Of a DNA stretch of 26,313 nt, positions 1 to 7,889 are shown in pieces (within the stretch, counting starts at the first letter, position 1; each line of letters starts with the position of its first letter). The DNA is from Prevotellaceae bacterium UBA2738 (GTDB taxonomy: Bacteria > Bacteroidota > Bacteroidia > Bacteroidales > Bacteroidaceae), in NCBI GenBank assembly GCA_002353585.1, contig DEJW01000008.1, forward strand, positions 1 to 26,313, in the 5' to 3' direction. The position numbers were made by a program, and so were the translations under genes. The notes below the pieces were generated by a model, which saw only the letters and a list, made by a program, of their open reading frames with translations, did not search any database and was not told the DNA's origin.

Positions 1-1403
1 CGGTCGATGATGATGTCGAGGTGGAGCTCACCCATACCTGAGATAACGGTCTGACCAGACTGCTCATCGGTACGAACGGTGAATGTTGGATCCTCCTCAG
101 CAAGCTTAGCAAGACCATTGTCGAGCTTAGCAATATCAGCCTGAGACTTTGGTTCAACGGCGATAGAGATAACGGTATCAGGGAAGGTCATAGACTCGAG
201 TACGATTGGGTGAGCCTCGTCACAGAGGGTATCACCAGTACGGATATCCTTGAAACCTACGCCTGAGCCGATGTCACCTGCAGAGATTACGTCAACAGGG
301 TTCTGCTTGTTAGAGTGCATCTGGAACAGACGGCTTACGCGCTCCTTCTTGCCAGAACGTGGGTTGTAAACGTATGAACCAGCCTCTATCTTACCAGAGT
401 AAACACGGAAGAATACGAGACGACCAACGTATGGGTCAGTAGCAATCTTGAATGCGAGCGCAGCTGTTGGCTCGTTCTCAGATGGCTTACGATCTTCCTC
501 CTCGTCAGTGTTAGGGTTAGTACCTACGATATTCTCTGTATCCATTGGTGAAGGGAGCAGAGCACATACATAGTCAAGCATGGTCTGTACGCCCTTGTTC
601 TTGAATGAAGAACCGCAGAGCATAGGCACACACTGGAGTGATATGGTTCCCTTACGGATAGCAGCGATGATTTCCTCCTCGGTGATTGTTGATGGATCCT
701 CGAAATACTTCTCCATGAGAGCATCGTCGTAGTTTGCTGCAGACTCAAGGAGCTTGTCGCGCCACTCGTTGCACTCGTCAACAAGGTCAGCAGGAATATC
801 CTCAACGTCATACTCAGCACCCATTGTCTCATCGTGCCAGATGATAGCCTTCATCTTGATGAGGTCAACGAGACCCTTGAAAGTCTCCTCAGCACCTATT
901 GGCACACAGAGAGGAATTGGGTTAGCACCCAGAACGTCCTTCATCTGCTGTACTACGTCGAAGAAGTTAGCACCTGAACGGTCCATCTTGTTAACGTAGC
1001 CGATACGAGGAACGTTATACTTATCAGCCTGACGCCAAACGGTCTCAGACTGTGGCTCTACACCACCTACAGCACAGTATGTTGCTACTGCACCGTCGAG
1101 CACACGCAGTGAACGCTCTACCTCAGCGGTAAAGTCAACGTGTCCCGGAGTGTCGATAAGGTTAATCTTATACTGCTGGTTGTTGTAGTTCCAGAAACAT
1201 GTGGTAGCTGCAGAAGTGATGGTAATACCACGCTCCTGCTCCTGTTCCATCCAGTCCATAGTGGCACCACCTTCGTGTACCTCACCAATCTTGTGGGTCT
1301 TACCTGTATAGAAGAGGATACGCTCTGATGTGGTTGTCTTACCGGCATCGATGTGAGCCATGATACCGATGTTACGGGTCAAATGTAAATCGTGCTTAGC
1401 CAT
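1..1403 (-). CDS. fusA: Elongation factor G, N-terminal two thirds (cut by window edge)
   Basis: Translational GTPase that drives ribosomal translocation. The reading frame starts at the ATG at 1403 and runs open off the left edge, giving about 467 residues. The N-terminus shows the G1 loop AHIDAGKTTT, the switch region ERGITITSAAT, the G3 motif DTPGHVDF and the G4 motif NKMD. The domain II region follows, and the visible part ends in GELHLDIIIDR of domain III. It is the third gene of a str operon (rpsL-rpsG-fusA), 40 nt after rpsG. That spacer is made of ATTGTGAATT-like tandem repeats instead of a recognisable ribosome binding site. Identity is secure; only the C-terminal domains are missing because of the window edge. 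Confidence 0.97.
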   Translation of the reverse strand, partial: MAKHDLHLTRNIGIMAHIDAGKTTTSERILFYTGKTHKIGEVHEGGATMDWMEQEQERGITITSAATTCFWNYNNQQYKINLIDTPGHVDFTAEVERSLRVLDGAVATYCAVGGVEPQSETVWRQADKYNVPRIGYVNKMDRSGANFFDVVQQMKDVLGANPIPLCVPIGAEETFKGLVDLIKMKAIIWHDETMGAEYDVEDIPADLVDECNEWRDKLLESAANYDDALMEKYFEDPSTITEEEIIAAIRKGTISLQCVPMLCGSSFKNKGVQTMLDYVCALLPSPMDTENIVGTNPNTDEEEDRKPSENEPTAALAFKIATDPYVGRLVFFRVYSGKIEAGSYVYNPRSGKKERVSRLFQMHSNKQNPVDVISAGDIGSGVGFKDIRTGDTLCDEAHPIVLESMTFPDTVISIAVEPKSQADIAKLDNGLAKLAEEDPTFTVRTDEQSGQTVISGMGELHLDIIID

Positions 1404-1443
1404 AATCTAATTGTGAATTGTAAATTGTGAATTATGAATTAGA
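1404..1443. repeat. AT-rich tandem repeat between rpsG and fusA
   Basis: The whole 40-nt spacer consists of near-copies of a 7-8-mer (ATTGTGA, ATTGTAA, ATTATGA). It resembles the tandem repeats in several other spacers of this window. Confidence 0.6.
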
Positions 1444-1920
1444 TTAGAAACGGAAGTGTGCGAATGCACGGTTAGCCTCAGCCATGCGGTGCATATCCTC
1501 CTTACGCTTGAAGGCACCACCCTGGTTGTTGTATGCATCCATGATTTCAGCAGCGAGTTTATCAGCCATACCCTTACCACCACGCTTACGAGCGAAAGAG
1601 ATGAGGTTCTTCATTGCAACTGACTCCTTACGGTCTGGACGAATCTCTGTTGGTACCTGGAATGTAGCACCACCGATACGACGGCTCTTTACCTCAACGT
1701 GTGGAGTAACATTGTCAAGTGCCTGCTTCCATATCTCGAGAGCTGGCTTCTCCTCATTCTTCATCTTCTCACCTACAGTGTTGATGGCTGCATAGAAGAT
1801 TTCGTAAGATGTGCTCTTCTTACCATCATACATGAGATGGTTTACGAACTTTGACACTTTCTGGTCATTGTAAACGGGATCTGGAAGGATCACACGCTTC
1901 TTTGGTTTTGCTTTTCTCAT
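1444..1920 (-). CDS. rpsG: 30S ribosomal protein S7
   Basis: Primary 16S rRNA-binding protein that nucleates the head of the small subunit. The frame extends upstream to 1980, but the family N-terminus MRKAKPKKRVILPDP begins at the ATG at 1920, giving 158 residues, the normal S7 length. The 20 extra upstream residues are not S7-like. The core IWKQALDNVTPHVEVKSRRIGGATFQVP and the following RPDRK segment are typical of S7. It lies between rpsL (153 nt upstream, with a palindromic element in the gap) and fusA (40 nt downstream), so it should be cotranscribed with both. There is no clear Shine-Dalgarno sequence; the leader is AAAACAAATG, as is common in Bacteroidota. Confidence 0.97.
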   Translation of the reverse strand: MRKAKPKKRVILPDPVYNDQKVSKFVNHLMYDGKKSTSYEIFYAAINTVGEKMKNEEKPALEIWKQALDNVTPHVEVKSRRIGGATFQVPTEIRPDRKESVAMKNLISFARKRGGKGMADKLAAEIMDAYNNQGGAFKRKEDMHRMAEANRAFAHFRF

Positions 1921-1999
1921 TTGTTTTGTTTTTAATGAAAAGTGGTTGTTGTTAAAATACTTGGTCTTCAACGCCCCCACTGGAGCATTTACTCAACCC

Positions 2000-2074
2000 G
2001 ACCCTCTAAATCTCCCTTAGAGGGAGACTTTTTAAGAGAACCTCCCGCCCTTTAAGGGAGGGACGGGGAGGGTC
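2000..2074. repeat. Palindromic CCTCCC element between rpsL and rpsG
   Basis: A 75-nt element begins with GACCCTC (2000-2006) and ends with the complementary GAGGGTC (2068-2074). Between these arms are two smaller hairpins: TCTCCC/GGGAGA around 2011-2027, and CTCCC/GGGAG around 2042-2060. The RNA could fold as a three-way junction. The right outer arm reaches the last base of the rpsL stop codon (2074-2076), so the element directly abuts rpsL. Confidence 0.65.
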
Positions 2075-2457
2075 TATTTCTTAGCAGCCTTTGGACGCTT
2101 AGCACCATACTTAGAACGGCGCTGAGTGCGGCTTGCTACGCCAGCGGTATCAAGAGTACCGCGAACGATGTGATAACGTACACCTGGAAGGTCCTTTACA
2201 CGACCACCACGAACAAGCACGATAGAGTGCTCCTGAAGGTTGTGGCCTTCTCCTGGGATGTACGAGTTAACTTCTTTTGAGTTCGTCAGACGAACACGGG
2301 CTACTTTACGCATAGCCGAATTAGGCTTCTTAGGGGTAGTTGTATACACACGCACACATACACCACGACGCTGAGGACATGATTCCAGAGCTGGTGACTT
2401 TGACTTGTCTACAAGTACCTTTCTGCCTTTTCTTACCAATTGTTGAATTGTAGGCAT
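2074..2457 (-). CDS. rpsL: 30S ribosomal protein S12
   Basis: Decoding-centre protein of the small subunit; 127 residues, slightly longer than the E. coli protein. The conserved TTTPKKPNSAMRKVARVRL segment (around residues 39-57) and the RGGRVKDLPGVRYH segment are intact. Both lysines whose substitution gives streptomycin resistance in other bacteria are therefore wild type. It is the first gene of the str operon. A Bacteroidetes-type -7 box lies about 110 nt upstream, leaving a leader of roughly 105 nt with a small hairpin. The stop codon abuts the palindromic element at 2000-2074. Confidence 0.98.
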   Translation of the reverse strand: MPTIQQLVRKGRKVLVDKSKSPALESCPQRRGVCVRVYTTTPKKPNSAMRKVARVRLTNSKEVNSYIPGEGHNLQEHSIVLVRGGRVKDLPGVRYHIVRGTLDTAGVASRTQRRSKYGAKRPKAAKK

Positions 2458-2566
2458 TTTGTTTTGTTTTTAAATTGTTATTATTTTATTTATTGTATTT
2501 AATTTCAACGCTTTACGTACCATGTTGACCACACGGCATACTTCGCCTTTTGAGCGAAATCGGGTG

Positions 2567-2574
2567 CAAAGGTA
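2567..2574 (-). promoter_or_regulatory. Probable -7 box of the str operon promoter
   Basis: The minus strand reads TACCTTTG, matching the Bacteroidetes TAnnTTTG -7 element. No clean TTTG is seen at the -33 position. Transcription should start near 2560, giving a ~105-nt leader to rpsL. That leader includes the hairpin TTCGC/GCGAA at about 2541-2558. Confidence 0.6.
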
Positions 2575-2675
2575 CTACTTTTTCCTAAAATGACCTAATA
2601 TATAAGGAGAAAAGTACATTACAAAATATGTCAATTAAAAAAGATTAACACTCTAAACAATTTTTAACCATGCAG

Positions 2676-2688
2676 ATAGCGAAGCTAT
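2676..2688. repeat. Mini-hairpin ATAGC-GAA-GCTAT
   Basis: A perfect 5-bp stem with a GAA loop, just upstream of the promoter of the M15 peptidase gene. Its core GCGAAGC is the same as one module of the mini-hairpin arrays at 21.1 and 23.3 kb. Confidence 0.5.
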
Positions 2689-2701
2689 TTAATATTATTC
2701 C

Positions 2702-2709
2702 TAACTTTG
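2702..2709 (+). promoter_or_regulatory. Probable -7 box for the M15 peptidase gene
   Basis: TAACTTTG matches TAnnTTTG. It ends only 7 nt before the first ATG (2717), so a transcript from it would be leaderless or nearly so unless translation begins at the second ATG (2735). No TTTG is found at -33. Confidence 0.5.
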
Positions 2710-2716
2710 CAATAGA

Positions 2717-3403
2717 ATGAAAGAAAAACAACCTATGACACGCGCACGTATATATATAATAATGTGTATGCTGGCACTAATACCAGGAATCTCTCCTCTT
2801 CACACCGATGTTATGGCGCAGAAGGCAGGCGACATAATCAATGTAAAGCCTGCTGACGAGGAGAAGTATTTCTATGCCCAGCAGATACCTGATGAAGTTT
2901 TTAAGCGAATGCATGGCAAGTCGTTCCCCAAGAACTGTACCATAAAACGCAGTGACTTGCGATACCTTCATGTGCTACATATTAACAAGAACGGAAAGAC
3001 TCAGGTGGGCGAGATGGTATGCAACAAAAGCATTTCTGACGATTTAATCGATATTTTCCGCAAACTATACAAGGCACGATACCCCATAGAGCGCATGGTG
3101 CTCGTAGATAACTATGATGCCGACGACGAGAAGAGCATGGAAGCCAACAACACCACATGCTTTAACTTCAGAATGATTACAGGTTCCACCACAAAGGTGT
3201 CAAAACACGGAATGGGATTGGCAGTGGACCTTAACCCATTCGACAATCCATATATAAAAGGAAAGGTAATAAAACCAAAAGGAGCAAAGCAACAACCTGA
3301 AATAACAAGGACATCCCTGCCCTACCGACTGTTTACAGAGCACGGTTTCAGATGGGGAGGTGCATGGAAAAGTCTGAAAGACTATCAGCATTTTGAGAAG
3401 TAA
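2717..3403 (+). CDS. Secreted M15-family D,D/L,D-type peptidase
   Basis: Zinc peptidase of the VanY/M15 type, which cleaves peptide cross-bridges or stem peptides of peptidoglycan. In the 228-residue frame the motif SKHGMGLAVDLNP (162-174) supplies H164 and D171, and DYQHFEK (222-228) supplies H225, together the three usual zinc ligands. The N-terminus has a hydrophobic stretch (about 12-27) ending near AQ at 34-35, consistent with a signal peptide. Two starts are possible: the ATG at 2717, right beside the promoter box, and the ATG at 2735 (residue 7), which leaves a short leader and a cleaner signal peptide. The catalytic domain is short and ends at the last ligand. The exact bond cleaved cannot be told from sequence. 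Confidence 0.85.
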   Translation: MKEKQPMTRARIYIIMCMLALIPGISPLHTDVMAQKAGDIINVKPADEEKYFYAQQIPDEVFKRMHGKSFPKNCTIKRSDLRYLHVLHINKNGKTQVGEMVCNKSISDDLIDIFRKLYKARYPIERMVLVDNYDADDEKSMEANNTTCFNFRMITGSTTKVSKHGMGLAVDLNPFDNPYIKGKVIKPKGAKQQPEITRTSLPYRLFTEHGFRWGGAWKSLKDYQHFEK

Positions 3404-3410
3404 GAGTAAG

Positions 3411-3452
3411 GTTCTTGCGCTCCGTAGGTGCTCAGGCGAGCAAGCTCGGAGT
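3411..3452 (+). repeat. Dispersed ~42-bp palindromic repeat, copy 1
   Basis: Begins GTTCTTGCGCTCCG and contains nested complementary arms: CTCCG with CGGAG outside, GCTC-AGGC-GAGC inside. Near-identical copies lie at 21621-21663 (inverted) and 24692-24734. This copy fills the spacer between the M15 peptidase and guaD. The guaD frame read upstream gives RSVGAQASK here, the same peptide that copy 2 adds to the GH25 protein. Confidence 0.8.
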
Positions 3453-3477
3453 GAGGTTAAAGATTAAGATAATAATT

Positions 3478-3948
3478 ATGGAGAAGGACAAGAGATTCAT
3501 GCAAAGGGCTATTGACCTGAGCGTAGAAAACGTTAAGAATGGCGGAGGTCCGTTTGGTGCAGTAATAGTAAAAAACGGCGAAATCATCGCAGAAGGAGTG
3601 AATAGGGTGACAGCAAACAATGACCCTACAGCCCATGCTGAGGTGAGTGCAATACGTGCTGCATGCCAGAAGGTGAATGACTTCAAACTCAACGGCTGTA
3701 CCATATACACATCATGCGAACCCTGCCCTATGTGCCTCAGCGCCATCTACTGGGCTGGCATCAAGGACATATACTACGGCAACACAAAAAAAGACGCCGA
3801 AGCGATTGGCTTCGGCGACAATTTCATTTATCGTGAACTTTCCATTCCTGCGTCTCAGCGCTCTGTTCCCATGCGTCCTATGATGCGCACAGAGGCACAA
3901 CAAGCTTTCCAAGACTGGCAGGAGAAGGAAGACAAGGTAGAATACTGA
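3478..3948 (+). CDS. guaD: Guanine deaminase (cytidine-deaminase fold)
   Basis: Hydrolyses guanine to xanthine and ammonia for purine salvage or nitrogen use. The 156-residue protein starting MEKDKRF matches my recollection of Bacillus subtilis GuaD in length and motifs. H53-A-E55 and C83-P-M-C86 form the zinc site with the catalytic glutamate, and PFGAVIVKNGEIIAEG lies near the N-terminus. The C-terminal VEY tail matches the tyrosine tail that enters the partner's active site in the domain-swapped GuaD dimer. The frame is open further upstream, but that part is the dispersed repeat; the ATG at 3478 fits the family start. The gene ends with TGA at 3946-3948, directly abutting the korB stop at 3949, so no terminator separates the convergent genes. 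A perfect 9-bp hairpin lies inside the gene at 3795-3817. Confidence 0.88.
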   Translation: MEKDKRFMQRAIDLSVENVKNGGGPFGAVIVKNGEIIAEGVNRVTANNDPTAHAEVSAIRAACQKVNDFKLNGCTIYTSCEPCPMCLSAIYWAGIKDIYYGNTKKDAEAIGFGDNFIYRELSIPASQRSVPMRPMMRTEAQQAFQDWQEKEDKVEY

Positions 3949-4953
3949 TTACTTCACCTCCCAGATGTCGTTGGTCTCAAGGAGTTCTGCGAAGTTGTGA
4001 TACTTCTTGGCTGCCTTCACCTCTTCTATCTGCTGGTTGACAGCATCGTCGTAGGTTGGTGCATCAACATCACGGATAACACCAAGTGCTACTGGGAAAC
4101 CATCTCCGTTACCCATGAGGGCGAGCTTGAGCTGGAGGGTGTTGTCCTCACAGTGAGCGTCATGAACAAGGATATCCTTCTCTGTAATGCCGTTCTCACC
4201 AATCTTAACGACCTTCAAACCAAAACCTTCCTGTACGAGACCGAATTCACGATCCTTACCGAAGATGAGGGGTTTGCCATGCTCTACGTAGATAGCATTC
4301 TCGGCTCTGCCTGCCTTATTGTAAACAGAAGCGTGAGTACCATCATTGAAGATTACGCAATTCTGCAACACCTCAACGACTGAAGCGCCCTTGTGAGCGT
4401 TAGCTGCCTTCAGCACCTCAACAGTGTGAGCACCGTCAGTAGCAACGGTACGAGCGAAGAAGTGACCACGAGCGCCGAAGCAGAGTTCTGCTGGACGGAA
4501 CGGGTCTTCCACTGTGCCGTAAGGTGATGACTTAGAGACGAAACCACGTGGAGAGGTTGGGCTGTACTGACCCTTCGTAAGTCCGTAGATACGGTTGTTG
4601 AGAAGAATCATATTGAGGTTGATGTTACGGCGGTTAGCGTGAATGAAGTGGTTGCCACCGATAGCGAGACCGTCACCGTCACCAGAAATCTGCCATACTG
4701 TAAGGTCAGGATTTACCACCTTGCAACCTGTAGCGATAGCAGCGGCACGTCCGTGAATGGTGTTCATGCCGTATGTTGCCATGTAGTGAGGCAGACGTGA
4801 AGAACATCCTATACCTGAGATAACGGCATTGTTCCAAGGTTCCTTACCTATCTCTGCCATTGCTTTGTGCAGTGAAGCCAAGAAGAAGTGGTCACCGCAA
4901 CCAGGACACCAGCGTGGCTGTCCTTTCTTGAAGTCTTGTGCTGTAAATTCCAT
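3949..4953 (-). CDS. korB: 2-oxoglutarate:ferredoxin oxidoreductase, beta subunit
   Basis: Thiamine-diphosphate subunit of the CoA-dependent 2-oxoacid:ferredoxin oxidoreductase that makes or uses succinyl-CoA in the anaerobic TCA branch. The 334 residues show WCPGCGD (15-21), with cysteines expected to help bind an Fe-S cluster, and the TPP motif GDGDGLAIGGNHFIHANRRN. LLNNRIYGLTKGQYSPT follows, as in KorB. It begins 16 nt after korA and is evidently cotranscribed with it. The two-subunit form (alpha with fused gamma, plus beta) is complete here; no separate ferredoxin-type delta subunit lies nearby. Substrate preference for 2-oxoglutarate is inferred from family resemblance. Confidence 0.92.
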   Translation of the reverse strand: MEFTAQDFKKGQPRWCPGCGDHFFLASLHKAMAEIGKEPWNNAVISGIGCSSRLPHYMATYGMNTIHGRAAAIATGCKVVNPDLTVWQISGDGDGLAIGGNHFIHANRRNINLNMILLNNRIYGLTKGQYSPTSPRGFVSKSSPYGTVEDPFRPAELCFGARGHFFARTVATDGAHTVEVLKAANAHKGASVVEVLQNCVIFNDGTHASVYNKAGRAENAIYVEHGKPLIFGKDREFGLVQEGFGLKVVKIGENGITEKDILVHDAHCEDNTLQLKLALMGNGDGFPVALGVIRDVDAPTYDDAVNQQIEEVKAAKKYHNFAELLETNDIWEVK

Positions 4954-4969
4954 ATCTTTTATCTCCCTT

Positions 4970-6814
4970 TTACTTGATTAATGCACTGAAAGCCTCTACC
5001 AGTTCGTTTACTACGAATGGCTGGCCTTTTACCTGATTGAACTGTGCTGGCACGAAATTGTCAACCTTCATACGCAGATAGCCTGCGAGCTGACCCATAT
5101 TCTGCTCTGCCACTACCACCTTAGGATACTTGGTGAGTACCTCAGCTGTGTTCTTTGGCAGTGGATTGATATAGCGGAACTGTGCCAATGCTACCTTCTT
5201 GCCCTGAGCACGAAGCTCGTCCATTGCTGAATGGAGGTGACCATAGGTAGAACCGAAGCCGACGATGAGCAGTTCAGCATCGTCCTTATCGCCGATAACT
5301 TCAAGGTCTGGTACCTCAATGTTAGCTATCTTCTGAGCACGCTTACGAGTCATCAGGTCGTGATTCTCTGGTGCTGTGGATATAGCACCAGTCTTGTCGT
5401 CTTTCTCCAAACCGCCGAGAATATGCTGGAAACCTTCACGACCAGGAACAGCCCAGTAACGTGTGCCGTTCTCTGCACGCATGTAAGGAGTCCAAGTGCC
5501 CTTCAGCTCTTCTGGCACGTAAGGAGGATTGATAGCATCCATCTTGGCAAGGTCAGGAAGTTTGAATGCGCCTGAACCGTTAGCGATATAAGCATCGGTG
5601 AGCAATACTACAGGAGTCATGTGCTCGAGTGCCATCTTTGCAGCATCGAAGGCTGCATAGAAGCAGTCTGTAGGACTGGTAGCTGCAATGACAGGCATTG
5701 GTGACTCACCATTTCTGCCGTAGAGACACTGCAGGAGGTCAGTCTGCTCAGACTTGGTAGGCAGACCTGTTGCTGGACCGCCACGCTGCACGTCGAGTAC
5801 CACGAGAGGAAGCTCCATGATGACAGCGAGGTTCATAGCCTCAGACTTCAGACAGATACCAGGACCAGAGGTAGAAGTTACTGCGAGAGCACCACCAAAG
5901 GCAGCACCTAAAGAAGAGGCACATCCAGCTATCTCATCCTCACACTGCACAGTAGTAACACCAAGTGACTTATGCTTAGAGAGTTCATGAAGAACATCGG
6001 TAGCAGGGGTAATAGGGTAAGAACCGAGGTAAAGCTTCAGTCCTGCCTTCTCTGCAGCAGCAATAAAACCATATGCTGTAGCCTTGTTACCAGTGATATC
6101 CATATAACGGCCTGGAGTCTTAACCTTAGACTCAATGCGATATACGTTAGTGGCTGAAGAGTGAGTGTTGTGACCATAGTCATAACCAGCCTGAATAACC
6201 TTGATGTTAGCCTCAGCCACACCAGGTTTCTTAGCAAACTTCTCCTTGAGGAAGTTAGCAACGAGGTCGAGGTCACGAGAGAACAGCCAGCAAACAAGAC
6301 CGAGGGCAAACATGTTACGACACTTGAGCATCGCCTTGTTGTCCATACCTGTATCCTTGAGGGCATCCTTTACCATCTGGGTGATAGGACACGCGATAAC
6401 ACGGTCAGGGTCAATGCCCATCTCGCCTAGATAGTCTGTAGTCTCAAACTTAGCCTTGTCAAGATCGCTCTGTGCGAAAGAGTCGGTATCAATGATTATT
6501 GTAGCACCTGGCTTAGCGTACTTATACTGTGTCTTGAGGGCAGCAGCATTCATTGCTACAAGCACATCGCACTGATCACCAGGGGTGTAAACCTGTCCGG
6601 CACCGATATGCACCTGGAAACCAGACACACCAGTGAGCGAACCTTGCGGAGCACGGATGTCAGCAGGGTAATCAGGGAATGTAGAAATGCTATTACCTAC
6701 GGTAGCAGATACCGTAGAGAAGATGTTTCCGGCGAGCTGCATACCGTCGCCAGAGTCACCAGAGAAACGAACGACCACCTGATCGAGTTCCTTAATGTCT
6801 AATACTTCTGCCAT
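4970..6814 (-). CDS. korA: 2-oxoglutarate:ferredoxin oxidoreductase, alpha subunit (gamma-alpha fusion)
   Basis: Partner of KorB. The 614 residues combine an N-terminal gamma-type domain (about 1-200) with an alpha domain. The gamma part carries VVVRFSGDSGDGMQLAGNIF near the start and PQGSLTGVSGFQVHIG. The alpha part carries GSYPITPATDVLHEL, ECEDEIAG-like QCEDEIAGCASSLGAAFGG and TSTSGPGICLKSEAMNLAV. A C-terminal domain follows with LIVGFGSTYGHL and AEQNMGQLAGYLR. This fused layout is typical of two-subunit KorAB. It is transcribed from its own promoter at 6891-6921, with a leader of about 70 nt, and murI lies upstream on the same strand. Confidence 0.93.
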   Translation of the reverse strand: MAEVLDIKELDQVVVRFSGDSGDGMQLAGNIFSTVSATVGNSISTFPDYPADIRAPQGSLTGVSGFQVHIGAGQVYTPGDQCDVLVAMNAAALKTQYKYAKPGATIIIDTDSFAQSDLDKAKFETTDYLGEMGIDPDRVIACPITQMVKDALKDTGMDNKAMLKCRNMFALGLVCWLFSRDLDLVANFLKEKFAKKPGVAEANIKVIQAGYDYGHNTHSSATNVYRIESKVKTPGRYMDITGNKATAYGFIAAAEKAGLKLYLGSYPITPATDVLHELSKHKSLGVTTVQCEDEIAGCASSLGAAFGGALAVTSTSGPGICLKSEAMNLAVIMELPLVVLDVQRGGPATGLPTKSEQTDLLQCLYGRNGESPMPVIAATSPTDCFYAAFDAAKMALEHMTPVVLLTDAYIANGSGAFKLPDLAKMDAINPPYVPEELKGTWTPYMRAENGTRYWAVPGREGFQHILGGLEKDDKTGAISTAPENHDLMTRKRAQKIANIEVPDLEVIGDKDDAELLIVGFGSTYGHLHSAMDELRAQGKKVALAQFRYINPLPKNTAEVLTKYPKVVVAEQNMGQLAGYLRMKVDNFVPAQFNQVKGQPFVVNELVEAFSALIK

Positions 6815-6890
6815 TGTCGTATTGTTGTTAATAAGTTAAAATGTCATTGTTTCATTCTCAAATATGAGACGTTATCCCGTAAAGTGATTG

Positions 6891-6921
6891 CAAAATTACT
6901 GAAAATTATTCATATTACAAA
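6891..6921 (-). promoter_or_regulatory. Promoter of korAB
   Basis: The minus strand has TAATTTTG at 6891-6898 and TTTG at 6918-6921, exactly 19 nt apart, matching the Bacteroidetes primary sigma consensus at both boxes. The -33 box lies inside one arm of an inverted repeat, ATTACAAAA (6914-6922) and TTTTGTAAT (6956-6964). That repeat could be the end of the murI transcript or a regulator site. Confidence 0.75.
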
Positions 6922-6976
6922 ACCTTTTGTCGGGAAAATGGTAATTACGCTGACATTTTGTAATTTTATCGATTGT

Positions 6977-7807
6977 TTACAAGTCAATATGTTCTACATT
7001 GACATCTTTGTGTAAAAACATCCTTGCACATTCCTTAAACCGCTCAGGCGACTCCGTAGTGTAGAATCTCGTGGTTGCACCCTTTGAGCATACCTTATCC
7101 ATTTCAGGATGGCGCTTAAGATAGTCCTCAAGACTGGCAGCAACGTATTCGCCCTGTGCAACAATATTGATTCCCTCGGGCACTGCCTTACGCAATGCAT
7201 TCATCAGCAAGGGATAATGTGTGCACCCAAGAATAATGGTATCAATCAGAGGATCCTTCTCAAGCAACTGACCGATGCGCTTGCGTACAAAAAACTCTGC
7301 TCCCTCGCTCTCACTCTCGCCTGCCTCAACTATGGCTGCCCACAATGGACATGCTTGTCCTGTAACCTTGATGTCAGGATGGAACTTGGCAATCTCAAGG
7401 GTGTAACTCTCACTGCGCACAGTTCCCTCAGTGGCTACAACACCTACATGACGGCTCTTAGTCAGCGAACCAATTATCTCCACTGTAGGACGAATGACAC
7501 CAAGTACACGATAGCCTTGTTCAAGAAGAGATGGCGAGCCTTCCATGAGATCACGCTGCTGTATAGTGCGCAGTGCCTTTGCAGATGCCGTGTTACATCC
7601 GAGTATAACCAGTCTGCACCCCATAGAGAATAGTTTGATTACAGCCTGACGCGTAAACTCATATACCACATCAAAACTACGTGAACCATATGGCGCACGG
7701 GCATTATCGCCGAGGTATATGAAATCTCTTTCAGGCAACTGCTTGCGCAACTGCTGAAGTATTGTCAAACCGCCGTAGCCAGAATCAAAAACACCGATGG
7801 GAGACAT
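6977..7807 (-). CDS. murI: Glutamate racemase
   Basis: Interconverts L- and D-glutamate, supplying D-glutamate for peptidoglycan precursors in the cytoplasm. The 276-residue protein shows IGVFDSGYGGLTIL at the N-terminus, LGDNARAPYG, and the two catalytic cysteine motifs GCNTASA (C71) and GCTHYPL (C195). It is the last gene of the envelope cluster, 82 nt after the third skp-like gene. The spacer is filled by tandem TTTAGAGT-like repeats. Length and motifs are complete. Confidence 0.96.
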   Translation of the reverse strand: MSPIGVFDSGYGGLTILQQLRKQLPERDFIYLGDNARAPYGSRSFDVVYEFTRQAVIKLFSMGCRLVILGCNTASAKALRTIQQRDLMEGSPSLLEQGYRVLGVIRPTVEIIGSLTKSRHVGVVATEGTVRSESYTLEIAKFHPDIKVTGQACPLWAAIVEAGESESEGAEFFVRKRIGQLLEKDPLIDTIILGCTHYPLLMNALRKAVPEGINIVAQGEYVAASLEDYLKRHPEMDKVCSKGATTRFYTTESPERFKECARMFLHKDVNVEHIDL

Positions 7808-7868
7808 GGGAAGGTTGAGAGTTGAGAGTTTAGAGTTTAGAGTTAAGAGTTTAGAGTTAAGAATTAAA
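7808..7868. repeat. Tandem AGAGTTT/AGAGTTA repeat upstream of murI
   Basis: The spacer between the skp-like gene at 7890 and murI consists of about seven near-copies of a 7-8-mer (GAGAGTT, TAGAGTT, AAGAGTT). It has no recognisable promoter. Confidence 0.6.
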
Positions 7869-7889
7869 GGTTAGAACTATACATGAGGG

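Noticed and set aside
3415..3477. N-terminal extension of GuaD
   Set aside because: The extra residues come from the dispersed repeat, and the ATG at 3478 gives the normal 156-residue enzyme.
3997..4383. Plus-strand 128-codon frame
   Set aside because: It lies fully inside korB on the other strand and its translation matches no family I recognise.
7109..7633. Plus-strand 174-codon frame
   Set aside because: Antisense shadow of murI, whose catalytic motifs are complete on the minus strand.
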